Positions 39,639 through 46,558 of a DNA stretch of 46,558 nucleotides are shown here, piece after piece (position 1 is the first letter of the stretch; each line of letters begins with the position of its first letter). Position numbers and translations under genes: made by a program. The notes beneath the pieces are model-generated. The model saw only the letters and a list, made by a program, of their open reading frames with translations. It had not been told where the DNA came from and made no database searches. Origin of the DNA: CAZOYN01 sp964584135 (lineage in GTDB: Bacteria; Patescibacteriota; Saccharimonadia; Saccharimonadales; UBA4665); NCBI GenBank assembly GCA_964584135.1, contig CAZOYN010000001.1, positions 1-46,558 on the forward strand, given 5' to 3'.

Positions 39639-41204
39639 TTATTGGCTAGCCGTTGGCTTGGCCTGGTCGCTACCAAGCAGCACGATAAAGTCAGCCGTGT
39701 ACAAACCATTGTAAGGATTGCTGGTTGTAAAGTGATAACCAAACAGCTGTCCCAGCAAGGCTCGGGTAGCCGGCTTTTTGCCAGCCGAGTTGTCAATAAT
39801 GGTCGTCGTGGCCTGCGTGGCTTGGGCATCGCCAATGGCCGCGATATTCAAGTTTTTCGCAGCCAGGCTGGCGCGTTCGCTGGTGGCCAGGCCGGAAGTG
39901 TTGGTAGCGTTAAGCAGTACCACACTGGCGCCTTCCTGTACCACCGGGTTTGACGACATGAGCTGCTTTAAGAAGGCGTCAATCTGGGAGTAATCGTCGA
40001 GCCCAGCGGCCGGCGCCAGGGCCGATTCGCCATCAGGTGGCGTGTAGCTCATCAGCAAGTTTTTGCCATTGGCACTGTTTAAGCTCACTGATTGGATGGC
40101 GCTGTTAGTTATTGTCTTGCTGAGGTCGTACAAACGGTGGACTTCGCTGAGTTTAAAGTCGGTTTTTACATTATTGCCAATTGCATCAAATAAGTTGCTC
40201 AAGCGGGCTGGGTTAGCTAAGACGCCGACGCTTACCGCCTTATCTTTTAAGGCTACCAGCATCTGCCGTTGGTGCTGGGTACGGTCAAAGTCGCTGGCTG
40301 TAAAGCCGTAGGAATAGTAGGCATCGCCTCGGGCTCGGGCCAAGTCAAGCGCCTGCTCGCCACCCAAGTGGTGCACGCCATTTGTCAGCTTGACCAGCGG
40401 CCCGTTGGTAGCGTAATCAATACTGGGGTCATACAAGCCGCGCGGGTCGTTGCTCTGGATATTGATGTCAATGCCGCCTACGGCATCAACGGCCTGCTTA
40501 AAGGCGTTATAGTCAATCAGGGCGTAGTAATTAATCGGGATGCCGAAGTTTTGCTCGATAATCTGTTCCAGCTCGCCCATGCCGCCATTCGGATAGCCAG
40601 ATTGGCTAAAATCATCGTTTTGGCCGGCTACATAGGCATAATTGATCTTATGGTAGCCCTCGCCAGGTACGGCAACCCACAGGTCGCGCGGCACGCTCAG
40701 CATAAAGGCGTTGTGGTGGACAGTGTCAATGCTCACAATCATAATCGAATCGGTAAGGTCGGCGCCCTGGTGCCCGGTGTCGTCAGCTGAGTTGCCCGCC
40801 AACAAGATGTTAACCCGACCCTGGTCTTCACCCTTCAACTTGGTGCTACTCAGCAAGCTTAAGATATTACCCCCAAACAATTTATGGGCGTTATACAAGA
40901 ACTTTCCGCCGAGCCAACCAGCCGTGACCAGGACAATAATCGCCAGGCTAATGACTGCCCGTTTTAAGGTGAACGCTTGGCGCCAACGGCGAACTTTTTT
41001 GAACCTGGGTACAGCCTCCGGACGCGACAGGCTAGCCACGCCAGCCGCACCGCCATTCGGCTGCCTGCGGGTATTCAGGGTCATGCCGACACCCGGAAAC
41101 TGGGCCGCTTGTTTGGCAGCTTTCTTAGACATAACAAAATCCTGTCCGGGCCGTAATCCGGCAGGGGAGACATGGCGCGCAGGCTTAGACGGTTTCTGTG
41201 GCAT
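39639..41204 (-). CDS. LytR-CpsA-Psr (LCP) family protein with C-terminal LytR_C domain
   Basis: A 521-residue protein. A basic cytoplasmic N-terminus (about 85 residues) and one span (VISLAIIVLVTAGWLGGKF) precede the LCP domain: NILLAGNSADD, DLTDSIMIVSID, SVPRDLWVAVPGEGYHKINYAYV, VDAVGGIDINI and LDLARARGDAYYSYGFTASDFDRTQHQRQML, with the conserved Asp/Arg set for polyprenyl-pyrophosphate binding. A LytR_C domain (VVLLNATNTSGLA, about residues 400-510) follows. LCP enzymes transfer glycopolymers from lipid carriers to the cell wall. The start at ATG 41204 is preferred over GTG 41216 given the TATAAT at 41224-41219. Confidence 0.92.
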   Translation of the reverse strand: MPQKPSKPARHVSPAGLRPGQDFVMSKKAAKQAAQFPGVGMTLNTRRQPNGGAAGVASLSRPEAVPRFKKVRRWRQAFTLKRAVISLAIIVLVTAGWLGGKFLYNAHKLFGGNILSLLSSTKLKGEDQGRVNILLAGNSADDTGHQGADLTDSIMIVSIDTVHHNAFMLSVPRDLWVAVPGEGYHKINYAYVAGQNDDFSQSGYPNGGMGELEQIIEQNFGIPINYYALIDYNAFKQAVDAVGGIDINIQSNDPRGLYDPSIDYATNGPLVKLTNGVHHLGGEQALDLARARGDAYYSYGFTASDFDRTQHQRQMLVALKDKAVSVGVLANPARLSNLFDAIGNNVKTDFKLSEVHRLYDLSKTITNSAIQSVSLNSANGKNLLMSYTPPDGESALAPAAGLDDYSQIDAFLKQLMSSNPVVQEGASVVLLNATNTSGLATSERASLAAKNLNIAAIGDAQATQATTTIIDNSAGKKPATRALLGQLFGYHFTTSNPYNGLYTADFIVLLGSDQAKPTASQ

Positions 41205-41218
41205 TGGCGTAAGCACCT

Positions 41219-41224
41219 ATTATA
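41219..41224 (-). promoter_or_regulatory. -10 box TATAAT of the LCP gene
   Basis: On the - strand TATAAT is followed by 14 nt before ATG 41204, giving a leader of about 7 nt. The upstream GTG at 41216 starts only 2 nt after the box and would not be fully transcribed. Confidence 0.5.
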
Positions 41225-41302
41225 CTGTAAGTCTGCCGGCGGCATAACTGGCTGGTAATTTCCACCCCTGTCAGCTATACTGTCAGCAAGATCCGGGAGC
41301 CT

Positions 41303-42250
41303 ATGAAGTTAGTTGTCCAAGTCCCTTGCCTGAACGAAGAAGCAACCCTGCCGCTGGTGTTGCAGTCTATCCCTAAGAAAATCAAGGGTGTCGATGAAAT
41401 TATCATACTTATCATTGATGACGGTTCAACCGACAAAACAGTGGCAGTGGCTAAAAAGTACGGCGTCAAGCACTTTGTGCGCCACACCCGCAACCAAGGC
41501 CTGGGCCGTTCCTTTCACGATGGCGTCTTAAAAGCTCTGGAACTCGGTGCCGACATTGTGGTTAACACCGACGGCGACAACCAATATCCGCAGGAGCGCA
41601 TCGCCGACTTAGTACAGCCAATTATTGCTAGCCAAGCAGATATTGTTATCGCCGACCGCCAAACGCATACCATCGAGCACTTCTCGTGGCTTAAAAAGCA
41701 GCTGCAAAAACTGGGCAGCGCTGTCGTTAATAAGGCTGCCGGCACCACGCTGCCCGATGCTGCCAGTGGCTTTCGGGCTTATAGCCGGGAATCGCTTATC
41801 CGGCTGAACACCATCACGCGCTTTAGCTACTGCACCGAGACCATCATCCAGGCCGGCAACAAGGGGCTCAGCATCACCAGCATCCCGGTCGAAACCAATC
41901 CCAAGTTGCGCGAGTCCCGTTTATTTAAGTCCGACTGGGAGCATGTGCGCAAATCAGCCATTACCATTACCCGGGCATATGTCATGTACAAGCCGTACAT
42001 TATTTTTGGGTGGCTGGGCAGCCTGTTGTTCATTGCCGGCCTGGTACCGTTTGCCCGCTTCGTGCTGGTCAGCCTTGAAGACCACAGCACGTCCGGCCAT
42101 ATTCAATCGCTGTTGATAGGCTCACTGTTAATGGTAGCCGCCTTTCTCTGTTTGGTGCTCAATATTATCGCCGACTTAATCCGCACTAATCGTATTCTGA
42201 TTGAGGATAATCTCGAACAGGCCAAACGCCACCGTTTTGACAAGCGTTAA
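41303..42250 (+). CDS. Family-2 glycosyltransferase with C-terminal membrane spans (DPM1/ArnC-like)
   Basis: A 315-residue protein, MKLVVQVPCLNEEATLPLVL. The GT-A domain has IIDDGSTDKTV, the metal-binding VVNTDGDNQYPQ, and the acceptor loop DAASGFRAYSRESLIRLN. Two C-terminal spans (IIFGWLGSLLFIAGLVPFA and LLIGSLLMVAAFLCLVLNII) make it a polyprenyl-phosphate sugar transferase type. It probably supplies polyprenyl-phosphate-linked sugars for GT-C enzymes such as the convergent neighbour. TATACT (41276-41281) and GGGAG (41295-41299) precede it. Its stop overlaps the neighbour's stop by 4 bp. Confidence 0.88.
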   Translation: MKLVVQVPCLNEEATLPLVLQSIPKKIKGVDEIIILIIDDGSTDKTVAVAKKYGVKHFVRHTRNQGLGRSFHDGVLKALELGADIVVNTDGDNQYPQERIADLVQPIIASQADIVIADRQTHTIEHFSWLKKQLQKLGSAVVNKAAGTTLPDAASGFRAYSRESLIRLNTITRFSYCTETIIQAGNKGLSITSIPVETNPKLRESRLFKSDWEHVRKSAITITRAYVMYKPYIIFGWLGSLLFIAGLVPFARFVLVSLEDHSTSGHIQSLLIGSLLMVAAFLCLVLNIIADLIRTNRILIEDNLEQAKRHRFDKR

Positions 42251-43765
42251 CGCAGAAAGTCGTTTTGTTCGTAAAAGCCAGGGGTAACCGGCCCGAGTGT
42301 TTGCTGTACGGCATGGTTGGCCGTGCGCACCGCCGCGTTATTCCAGTACCAGCTATCGTGGCTACGCAAGATGTAGGTGAGTGCGCCACCGCCCCAAGCT
42401 GAACACATAATTATGAACCCCGCTAGGAGCAGCTTGGCTGCTGTTTGTTGTTTGAGCCACTCGGCGTAGGCTAGCGCCAGTAGCAACACTACCGGCAGCA
42501 GCACTGGAAATAGGTAGCGGCCGTTAATCGCCACCGGCTGGCCGGTGCGTGTATAGGCGTGGTATTCATCAATCCAGAGGGTCGCAATGTACACGCCGGC
42601 CATGGTCGCAAACAACCATAAGGCCGACTGGTCATAGCGCTGGAAGATACGTTTGGCGAAGACGATAAACAAGCCGCTGCCGAGCACGGCAAAGGCAAGC
42701 ACACTCAGGGCCGGCACCGGTAGCGGTCCGCGGGTCTCAAATTGGCCAGCCGGGCCGTCGAGCGCAAAGTATAGCCGCAGCCACATGCCGTAGAGCCACT
42801 CGCCGGTAAATACTAGGGGATTATGCTCCTCGTCAATCCGGTTAATGGCAAAATCGTAATCACGGATCCACGGGCCGTAGGCACTACACTGGGACACGCT
42901 TAATACCTTTCTACAATCGGGCAGGGGCGTGTGGTAATGCACCATATTAAGGCCGTAACGTTCTGTAAACAAGCCGGCACTTACCACAACGACCAGCACC
43001 AGCAGCCATCTGGTGTAGCGGCCCATCAGCGTCCAGCCAAAGCCTATACCCAGCCAGAGTTTACGCCAGCCGGCCTTCCTGTAGGTTCGCCACAACAGCG
43101 CCGCTACATATAAGAAGATGACTGCCAGAATCGGTAAAAAGGCGTACTTAACCAGGCTGGCCAACAGGCTTACGCTGATAATTTGCAAGAACAGCTTCGT
43201 ATTTATGCGCTGAGTGGCTAAAAGCTCCTGGCTAAAGCTGATTGTCAGCAGTAAGGCCAGCCCGGTCAGCGGTATGAACAAATTATCGTAGTTAATTTGG
43301 GCGGCTAGTTGCGGCACGACCGGCAGCAGCACGAAGAGCAGTAAACAGAGGTGAACAATGCCCTTAGAGGCGCCGGTTTTGAGCAACAGCCGCCGGAATA
43401 CCACCAGACCCCAGGCAAAGAGGGCAATATTTAAGCCGCGGAGCCATAGTACTTGGATAGTCTGGTCGTGGGTAAAAAGCGTGATCAGCCGATAGGGGAA
43501 ACTCATCAGATAGTGGTAGAGATATGATGGGTCGCGAGCCACCGCGCCAAACATNNNNNNNNNNGCTGTTCCAAAACGGACTCAGGTGATGAGCATACAG
43601 CCGGATAACGCCCAGGTGGAAGTCTTCGTCAAAAGCCATAGGGTAACGGCCGCTCAAGGCAATCCAGGCTGCTTGCAGCACTAAAACAACTACTGTCGTT
43701 TGGAAAAACCGGGTAGCAGCCAGCAACTGAGGCAGCCGGCGGAAAGACATTGATCGGGCCTGCAT
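42247..43765 (-). CDS. GT-C-like membrane glycosyltransferase (PMT/DUF2142-type), interrupted by an assembly gap
   Basis: Two frames on the - strand belong to one gene. The N-terminal piece (to about residue 67) has a membrane segment and the acidic motif MAFDEDFHLGVIRLYAHHLSPFW, the catalytic-loop pattern of GT-C enzymes. After ten N the second piece of about 435 residues begins FGAVARDPSYLYHYLMSFPYRLI and continues with about ten spans, including INYDNLFIPLTGLALLL and GRYLFPVLLPVVLLLAL. No shared bases flank the N run, so some codons are truly missing. Starts at 43765 or ATG 43750 are both possible. It probably glycosylates surface proteins or lipids using donors from the adjacent GT2. Confidence 0.72.
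43555..43564. other. Assembly gap (10 N), true size unknown
   Basis: Ten N splitting a membrane glycosyltransferase gene. The flanks do not overlap and the two frames differ, so the real gap is not simply 10 bases. Confidence 0.85.
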
Positions 43766-43834
43766 AATAACTTGGGCTTTATTATACGCATAAAACTGTA
43801 CGTCTGCTGAACCATCTGCGTTATGATAATGGGT

Positions 43835-44710
43835 ATGAAACGTCTATGGAAACCCGTGGTGATGCTGAGCGTGCTGGTGGCAACTATTGTCTTTTTTGCC
43901 CAGTACTTCGCCACCCATCCAGCAGTCCGCCACCAGCTGGGCCAGACTTCGCCCGGCGTTTTGCTTGGGTTACTCGGCCTATACTTTGTGATTGTCTTAA
44001 GCCTAGTCCTGGTAAGCCTCAGCACGCTACGACTTTGTAATGTGAGGTTGCCACTATCAGAAATCAGCCTGGTCACCATGTATAGTTCTGTCGTGAACTT
44101 CTTTGGACCATTACAGAGTGGCCCAGCTTTTCGGGCAGTATACCTTAAAAAACGCCATGGCGTAAACCTTAAAAATTACGCCATGGCAACGCTGGCCTAT
44201 TACGCTATTTACGCCCTGATCAGTGGCGTTTTCTTGCTGTCTGGTTTGCTCAAATGGTGGGTATTGGTTTTACCGGTAGCGGCTGCCTTGGTATTTATCT
44301 GGGTGCGCCGTAGTAAAACAAAACTGGCGGGCCGCTTTCAGCAGCTTAATCTTGGCAACTGGTACTACTTGGTGCTGGCAACGCTGTTCCAGCTATCGCT
44401 GGGGGCAATTATTTTTTACATTGAACTGCGCAGTATCGCGCCCGGTACGCATTTCAGCCAGGCAATTGTCTATACCGGAGCTGCCAGCCTAGCGATGTTT
44501 GTGTCAATTACCCCGGGGGCTATTGGCTTCCGCGAATCCTTCCTATTATTTTCACAGCACTTGCACCACATCAGCAGTTCCAGCATTGTGGCGGCCAATG
44601 TCATCGACCGCAGCCTCTATATTGTGTTATTGCTCATTTTGGCGGTGATTATCTTTGGCACCCACACCAACCGCCTCCTGCGCAAACGAATAAACCAGCA
44701 AGTGTTATAG
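43835..44710 (+). CDS. UPF0104/LPG-synthase-TM family membrane protein (second copy)
   Basis: A 291-residue protein with about seven spans and the family landmarks NFFGPLQSGPAFRAVYLKKRHGVNLKNYA and FVSITPGAIGFRESFLLFSQHL near the C-terminus. It is homologous to the protein at 35023-35952, though distant. The start at 43835 (MKRLWKPVVML) is preferred over 43823 because TATGAT (43822-43827) ends 7 nt upstream. It sits between the gapped GT-C gene (divergent) and cyoA (12 nt downstream). Probably concerned with lipid-linked substrate movement; no direct tie to the oxidase. Confidence 0.82.
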   Translation: MKRLWKPVVMLSVLVATIVFFAQYFATHPAVRHQLGQTSPGVLLGLLGLYFVIVLSLVLVSLSTLRLCNVRLPLSEISLVTMYSSVVNFFGPLQSGPAFRAVYLKKRHGVNLKNYAMATLAYYAIYALISGVFLLSGLLKWWVLVLPVAAALVFIWVRRSKTKLAGRFQQLNLGNWYYLVLATLFQLSLGAIIFYIELRSIAPGTHFSQAIVYTGAASLAMFVSITPGAIGFRESFLLFSQHLHHISSSSIVAANVIDRSLYIVLLLILAVIIFGTHTNRLLRKRINQQVL

Positions 44711-44711
44711 T
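44706..44711 (+). promoter_or_regulatory. -10 box TATAGT before cyoA
   Basis: TATAGT spans the stop codon of the preceding gene and ends 11 nt before the cyoA ATG, giving a leader of about 4-5 nt. No Shine-Dalgarno sequence. Confidence 0.4.
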
Positions 44712-44722
44712 AGATAGTAATT

Positions 44723-45592
44723 ATGCTTAAGAAGCTGGCTGGGGTGTTTATCGTGTTGTTAGCTATAGCTGCGCTGGCAACTACCTATTTCCACAACCAC
44801 AGCGTGGCAGTTTTAAGCCCGCAGGGTACTATTGCCTCCCAGGAACGCAGCCTGATTATCACTGCTACGCTGTTAATGCTGCTGGTGGTGGTGCCAGTCT
44901 TTGTCTTGACCTTCACCATTGCCTGGCGCTACCGGGCGGGTAACCCCAAGGCCAAACATAGCCCCGACTGGGACCATAACCGCTGGCTGGAGGCCGCCTG
45001 GTGGGGCATTCCGGGCGTCATTATCACCGTTTTGGCTGTTATTGCCTGGAATGCCTCGCACGCGCTCGACCCGTTCCGGGCCATTACTGCCAGCGCCAAG
45101 CCGTTGACGATTCAAGTTATCGCCCTGCAGTGGAAGTGGTTATTTATTTACCCCGACCAACACATCGCCAGTGTCAATTCTTTTGAAATCCCGGCACGCA
45201 CGCCGGTAACATTTGAGGTGACTGCTGACGCGCCCATGAACTCTTTTTGGATTCCCCAGCTGGGCGGCCAGATATACGCCATGCCCGGCATGTCCACCCA
45301 GCTGCACCTGATGGCCAGCGGACCGGGCAGCTACCATGGCTCGTCGGCCAATATTAGCGGTTCGGGCTTTGCCGACATGCACTTTAACGTCCAGTCCGCT
45401 TCCAGCGCAGACTTTAAGCACTGGGTAAGCTCGGTGCAGCAATCGCCGCAAATCCTTAATCTGGCCAGCTACAGCCAGCTGGCCAAGCCCAGCACAAACC
45501 AACCCAGCTATTTTTCATCGGCTGAACCAGGATTATATGATAGCGTGGTCATGAAATATATGTCACCGGACGGACAGGGGGCCCAGCCATGA
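44723..45592 (+). CDS. cyoA: Cytochrome bo3-type quinol oxidase subunit II
   Basis: A 289-residue subunit with an N-terminal segment, two spans (TATLLMLLVVVPVFVLTFTIAW and WWGIPGVIITVLAVIAW) and a periplasmic-type cupredoxin domain: LQWKWLFIYPDQHIASVN, APMNSFWIPQLGGQIYAMPGMSTQLHLMA and SGSGFADMHFNVQ. The cytochrome-c-oxidase CuA ligands are absent, so the electron donor is quinol. E. coli CyoA is a lipoprotein; here the N-terminus (VFIVLLAIAALATTYF) has no lipobox Cys, so it is anchored only by membrane spans. It overlaps cyoB by 4 bp (ATGA). Confidence 0.94.
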   Translation: MLKKLAGVFIVLLAIAALATTYFHNHSVAVLSPQGTIASQERSLIITATLLMLLVVVPVFVLTFTIAWRYRAGNPKAKHSPDWDHNRWLEAAWWGIPGVIITVLAVIAWNASHALDPFRAITASAKPLTIQVIALQWKWLFIYPDQHIASVNSFEIPARTPVTFEVTADAPMNSFWIPQLGGQIYAMPGMSTQLHLMASGPGSYHGSSANISGSGFADMHFNVQSASSADFKHWVSSVQQSPQILNLASYSQLAKPSTNQPSYFSSAEPGLYDSVVMKYMSPDGQGAQP

Positions 45593-46558
45593 TGTTTGCC
45601 AACTTACTCGGCAAGTTAACGCTCCACGCCTTGCCACACGACGCCGTAACGGCCGGCGGCGCCTTGTCGATGGTCTGTGTCGGACTTTTGGCCGTTGGCC
45701 TTTTGACCTATTTCAAGCGCTGGAAATGGCTCTGGAAGGAGTGGCTGACCACGGTTGACCCCAAGCGCATTGGTGTCATGTACATCGTGGTGGCCGTCGC
45801 CATGATGCTCCGTGGCCTAGCCGACGCGCTCATGATGCGGGCCCAGCAAGCGACCTCCGTTGGCGCCCACCATGGCTTCCTGTCGGCCGCCCACTTCCAG
45901 CAGATCTTTTCGGCTCACGGTACCATCATGATCTTTTTTGTGGCTATGGGGTTGATGTTCGGCCTGATTAACTTAATTGTGCCGCTGCAAATCGGCGCCC
46001 GTGATGTCGCCTTTCCATTCCTGAACGCCACCAGCTTCTGGCTGTTCACCAGCGGTATGCTGCTGATTAACTTGTCGCTGGTGGTTGGTGAGTTTTCGGC
46101 CGCTGGCTGGTTGGCTTACCCGCCGCTTTCGGAGCTACGGTTTAGCCCCGGTGTCGGTGTTGATTACTGGATTTGGAGCCTACAAATTGCCGGCATTGGC
46201 AGCCTGCTCTCGGCGATTAACTTTTTTGTGACCATTATTAAACTGCGGGCGCCGGGCATGAACTTAATGAAGATGCCGCTATTTACTTGGAGCGTACTCA
46301 ACAGCATGGTGCTGGTGATGTTCGCCTTCCCAATCCTAACGGTTACGCTGACCTTACTGGCGCTGGACCGCACCTTTGGCATGCACTTCTTTACCGCCGG
46401 CGGTGGCGGCAACGCCATGATGTACGTCAACCTGATCTGGGCCTGGGGCCACCCGGAAGTCTATATCTTAATCTTGCCGGCCTTTGGCGTTTACTCCGAA
46501 GTGGTGGCCACCTTCTCGCAGAAGCGGCTGTTTGGCTACACTTCCATGGTTTGGGCAC
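45589..46558 (+). CDS. cyoB: Cytochrome bo3-type quinol oxidase subunit I (3' end outside window)
   Basis: The first 323 residues of the catalytic heme-copper subunit, MMFANLLGKLTLHALPHDAV. Visible are the low-spin heme ligand region FSAHGTIMIFFVAMGLMFGLINLIVPLQIGARDVAFPFLNA, WLAYPPLSE, and the CuB/cross-linked site WAWGHPEVYILILPAFG (His and Tyr of HPEVY). It reduces oxygen to water with quinol electrons and pumps protons. The start overlaps the cyoA stop, so the subunits are co-translated; cyoC/D are expected beyond the window edge. Confidence 0.95.
   Translation, partial: MMFANLLGKLTLHALPHDAVTAGGALSMVCVGLLAVGLLTYFKRWKWLWKEWLTTVDPKRIGVMYIVVAVAMMLRGLADALMMRAQQATSVGAHHGFLSAAHFQQIFSAHGTIMIFFVAMGLMFGLINLIVPLQIGARDVAFPFLNATSFWLFTSGMLLINLSLVVGEFSAAGWLAYPPLSELRFSPGVGVDYWIWSLQIAGIGSLLSAINFFVTIIKLRAPGMNLMKMPLFTWSVLNSMVLVMFAFPILTVTLTLLALDRTFGMHFFTAGGGGNAMMYVNLIWAWGHPEVYILILPAFGVYSEVVATFSQKRLFGYTSMVWA

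Noticed and set aside
1..46558. Recoded UGA (glycine) genetic code as in Gracilibacteria
   Set aside because: TGA ends several firmly identified genes at the expected family length (nrnA, cyoA, AarF), so the standard bacterial code applies.

Overview
This window looks like part of a Patescibacteria (CPR) genome, most likely an environmental Saccharibacteria (TM7). That is an inference. The evidence is the many short membrane and surface proteins with few biosynthetic genes, a sortase with prealbumin-fold surface proteins, LytR-CpsA-Psr and UPF0104 envelope proteins, and a cytochrome bo3-type quinol oxidase. TGA acts as a stop codon (for example at the overlaps nrnA/cysS and cyoA/cyoB), so the recoded Gracilibacteria/Absconditabacteria lineages are unlikely.

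Layout. 1-5.6 kb holds housekeeping genes on the + strand: the dnaB 3' end, a GT-C-like membrane protein, ybaB, recR, a small XRE regulator with two tandem operators, a DHH phosphoesterase and cysS. 5.5-9.9 kb is a - strand envelope cluster: AI-2E-type permease, two GT4 glycosyltransferases and an alpha/beta hydrolase. A tRNA-Gln(TTG) follows at 10.09 kb. A 19-bp perfect copy of its 3' end lies at 15.32 kb and brackets a 5.2-kb accessory block (folK/folP, a small VLG-motif membrane protein, a processive GT2, and an AarF/UbiB kinase between two related small membrane proteins). 15.4-18.2 kb has a VOC protein, a sigma-70 factor with an altered -35 reading helix, and a membrane-anchored CAP protein.

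18.2-31.9 kb is a surface and secretion region. It contains three related cysteine-rich secreted proteins, a large secreted protein split only by a false assembly gap, a receiver protein, a sortase with a coupled 37-aa membrane peptide, a 1384-aa repeat protein, a second anchored protein sharing its C-terminal VLGAEIxVN motif, and a CAP protein behind a structured RNA leader. Three near-identical palindromes (TTGTAA-N6-TTACAR) precede two of the secreted genes and the CAP gene. They sit about 41-46 bp upstream of the inferred transcription starts, as expected for a Crp/FNR-type activator, and a Crp/FNR-family gene lies right next to the CAP locus. 31.9-46.6 kb holds this regulator, a hydrolase and methyltransferase pair, membrane proteins, a membrane protein/histidine kinase/response regulator group, a second Crp-like regulator, an LCP protein, glycosyltransferases, a gapped GT-C-like gene, and cyoA/cyoB running off the end.

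A pattern runs through the whole window. Many genes have a -10 hexamer ending exactly 6 nt (sometimes 7-10) before the start codon and no Shine-Dalgarno site, so leaderless mRNAs appear common. I used this rule to correct several starts. The most promising undescribed biology is (1) the palindrome regulon of secreted proteins, (2) the switch-like leader of the CAP gene, (3) the sortase system with its VLGAEIxVN signal, and (4) the AarF cassette in the tRNA-Gln island. All functional assignments come from reading the sequence by eye; no database search or folding calculation was run.
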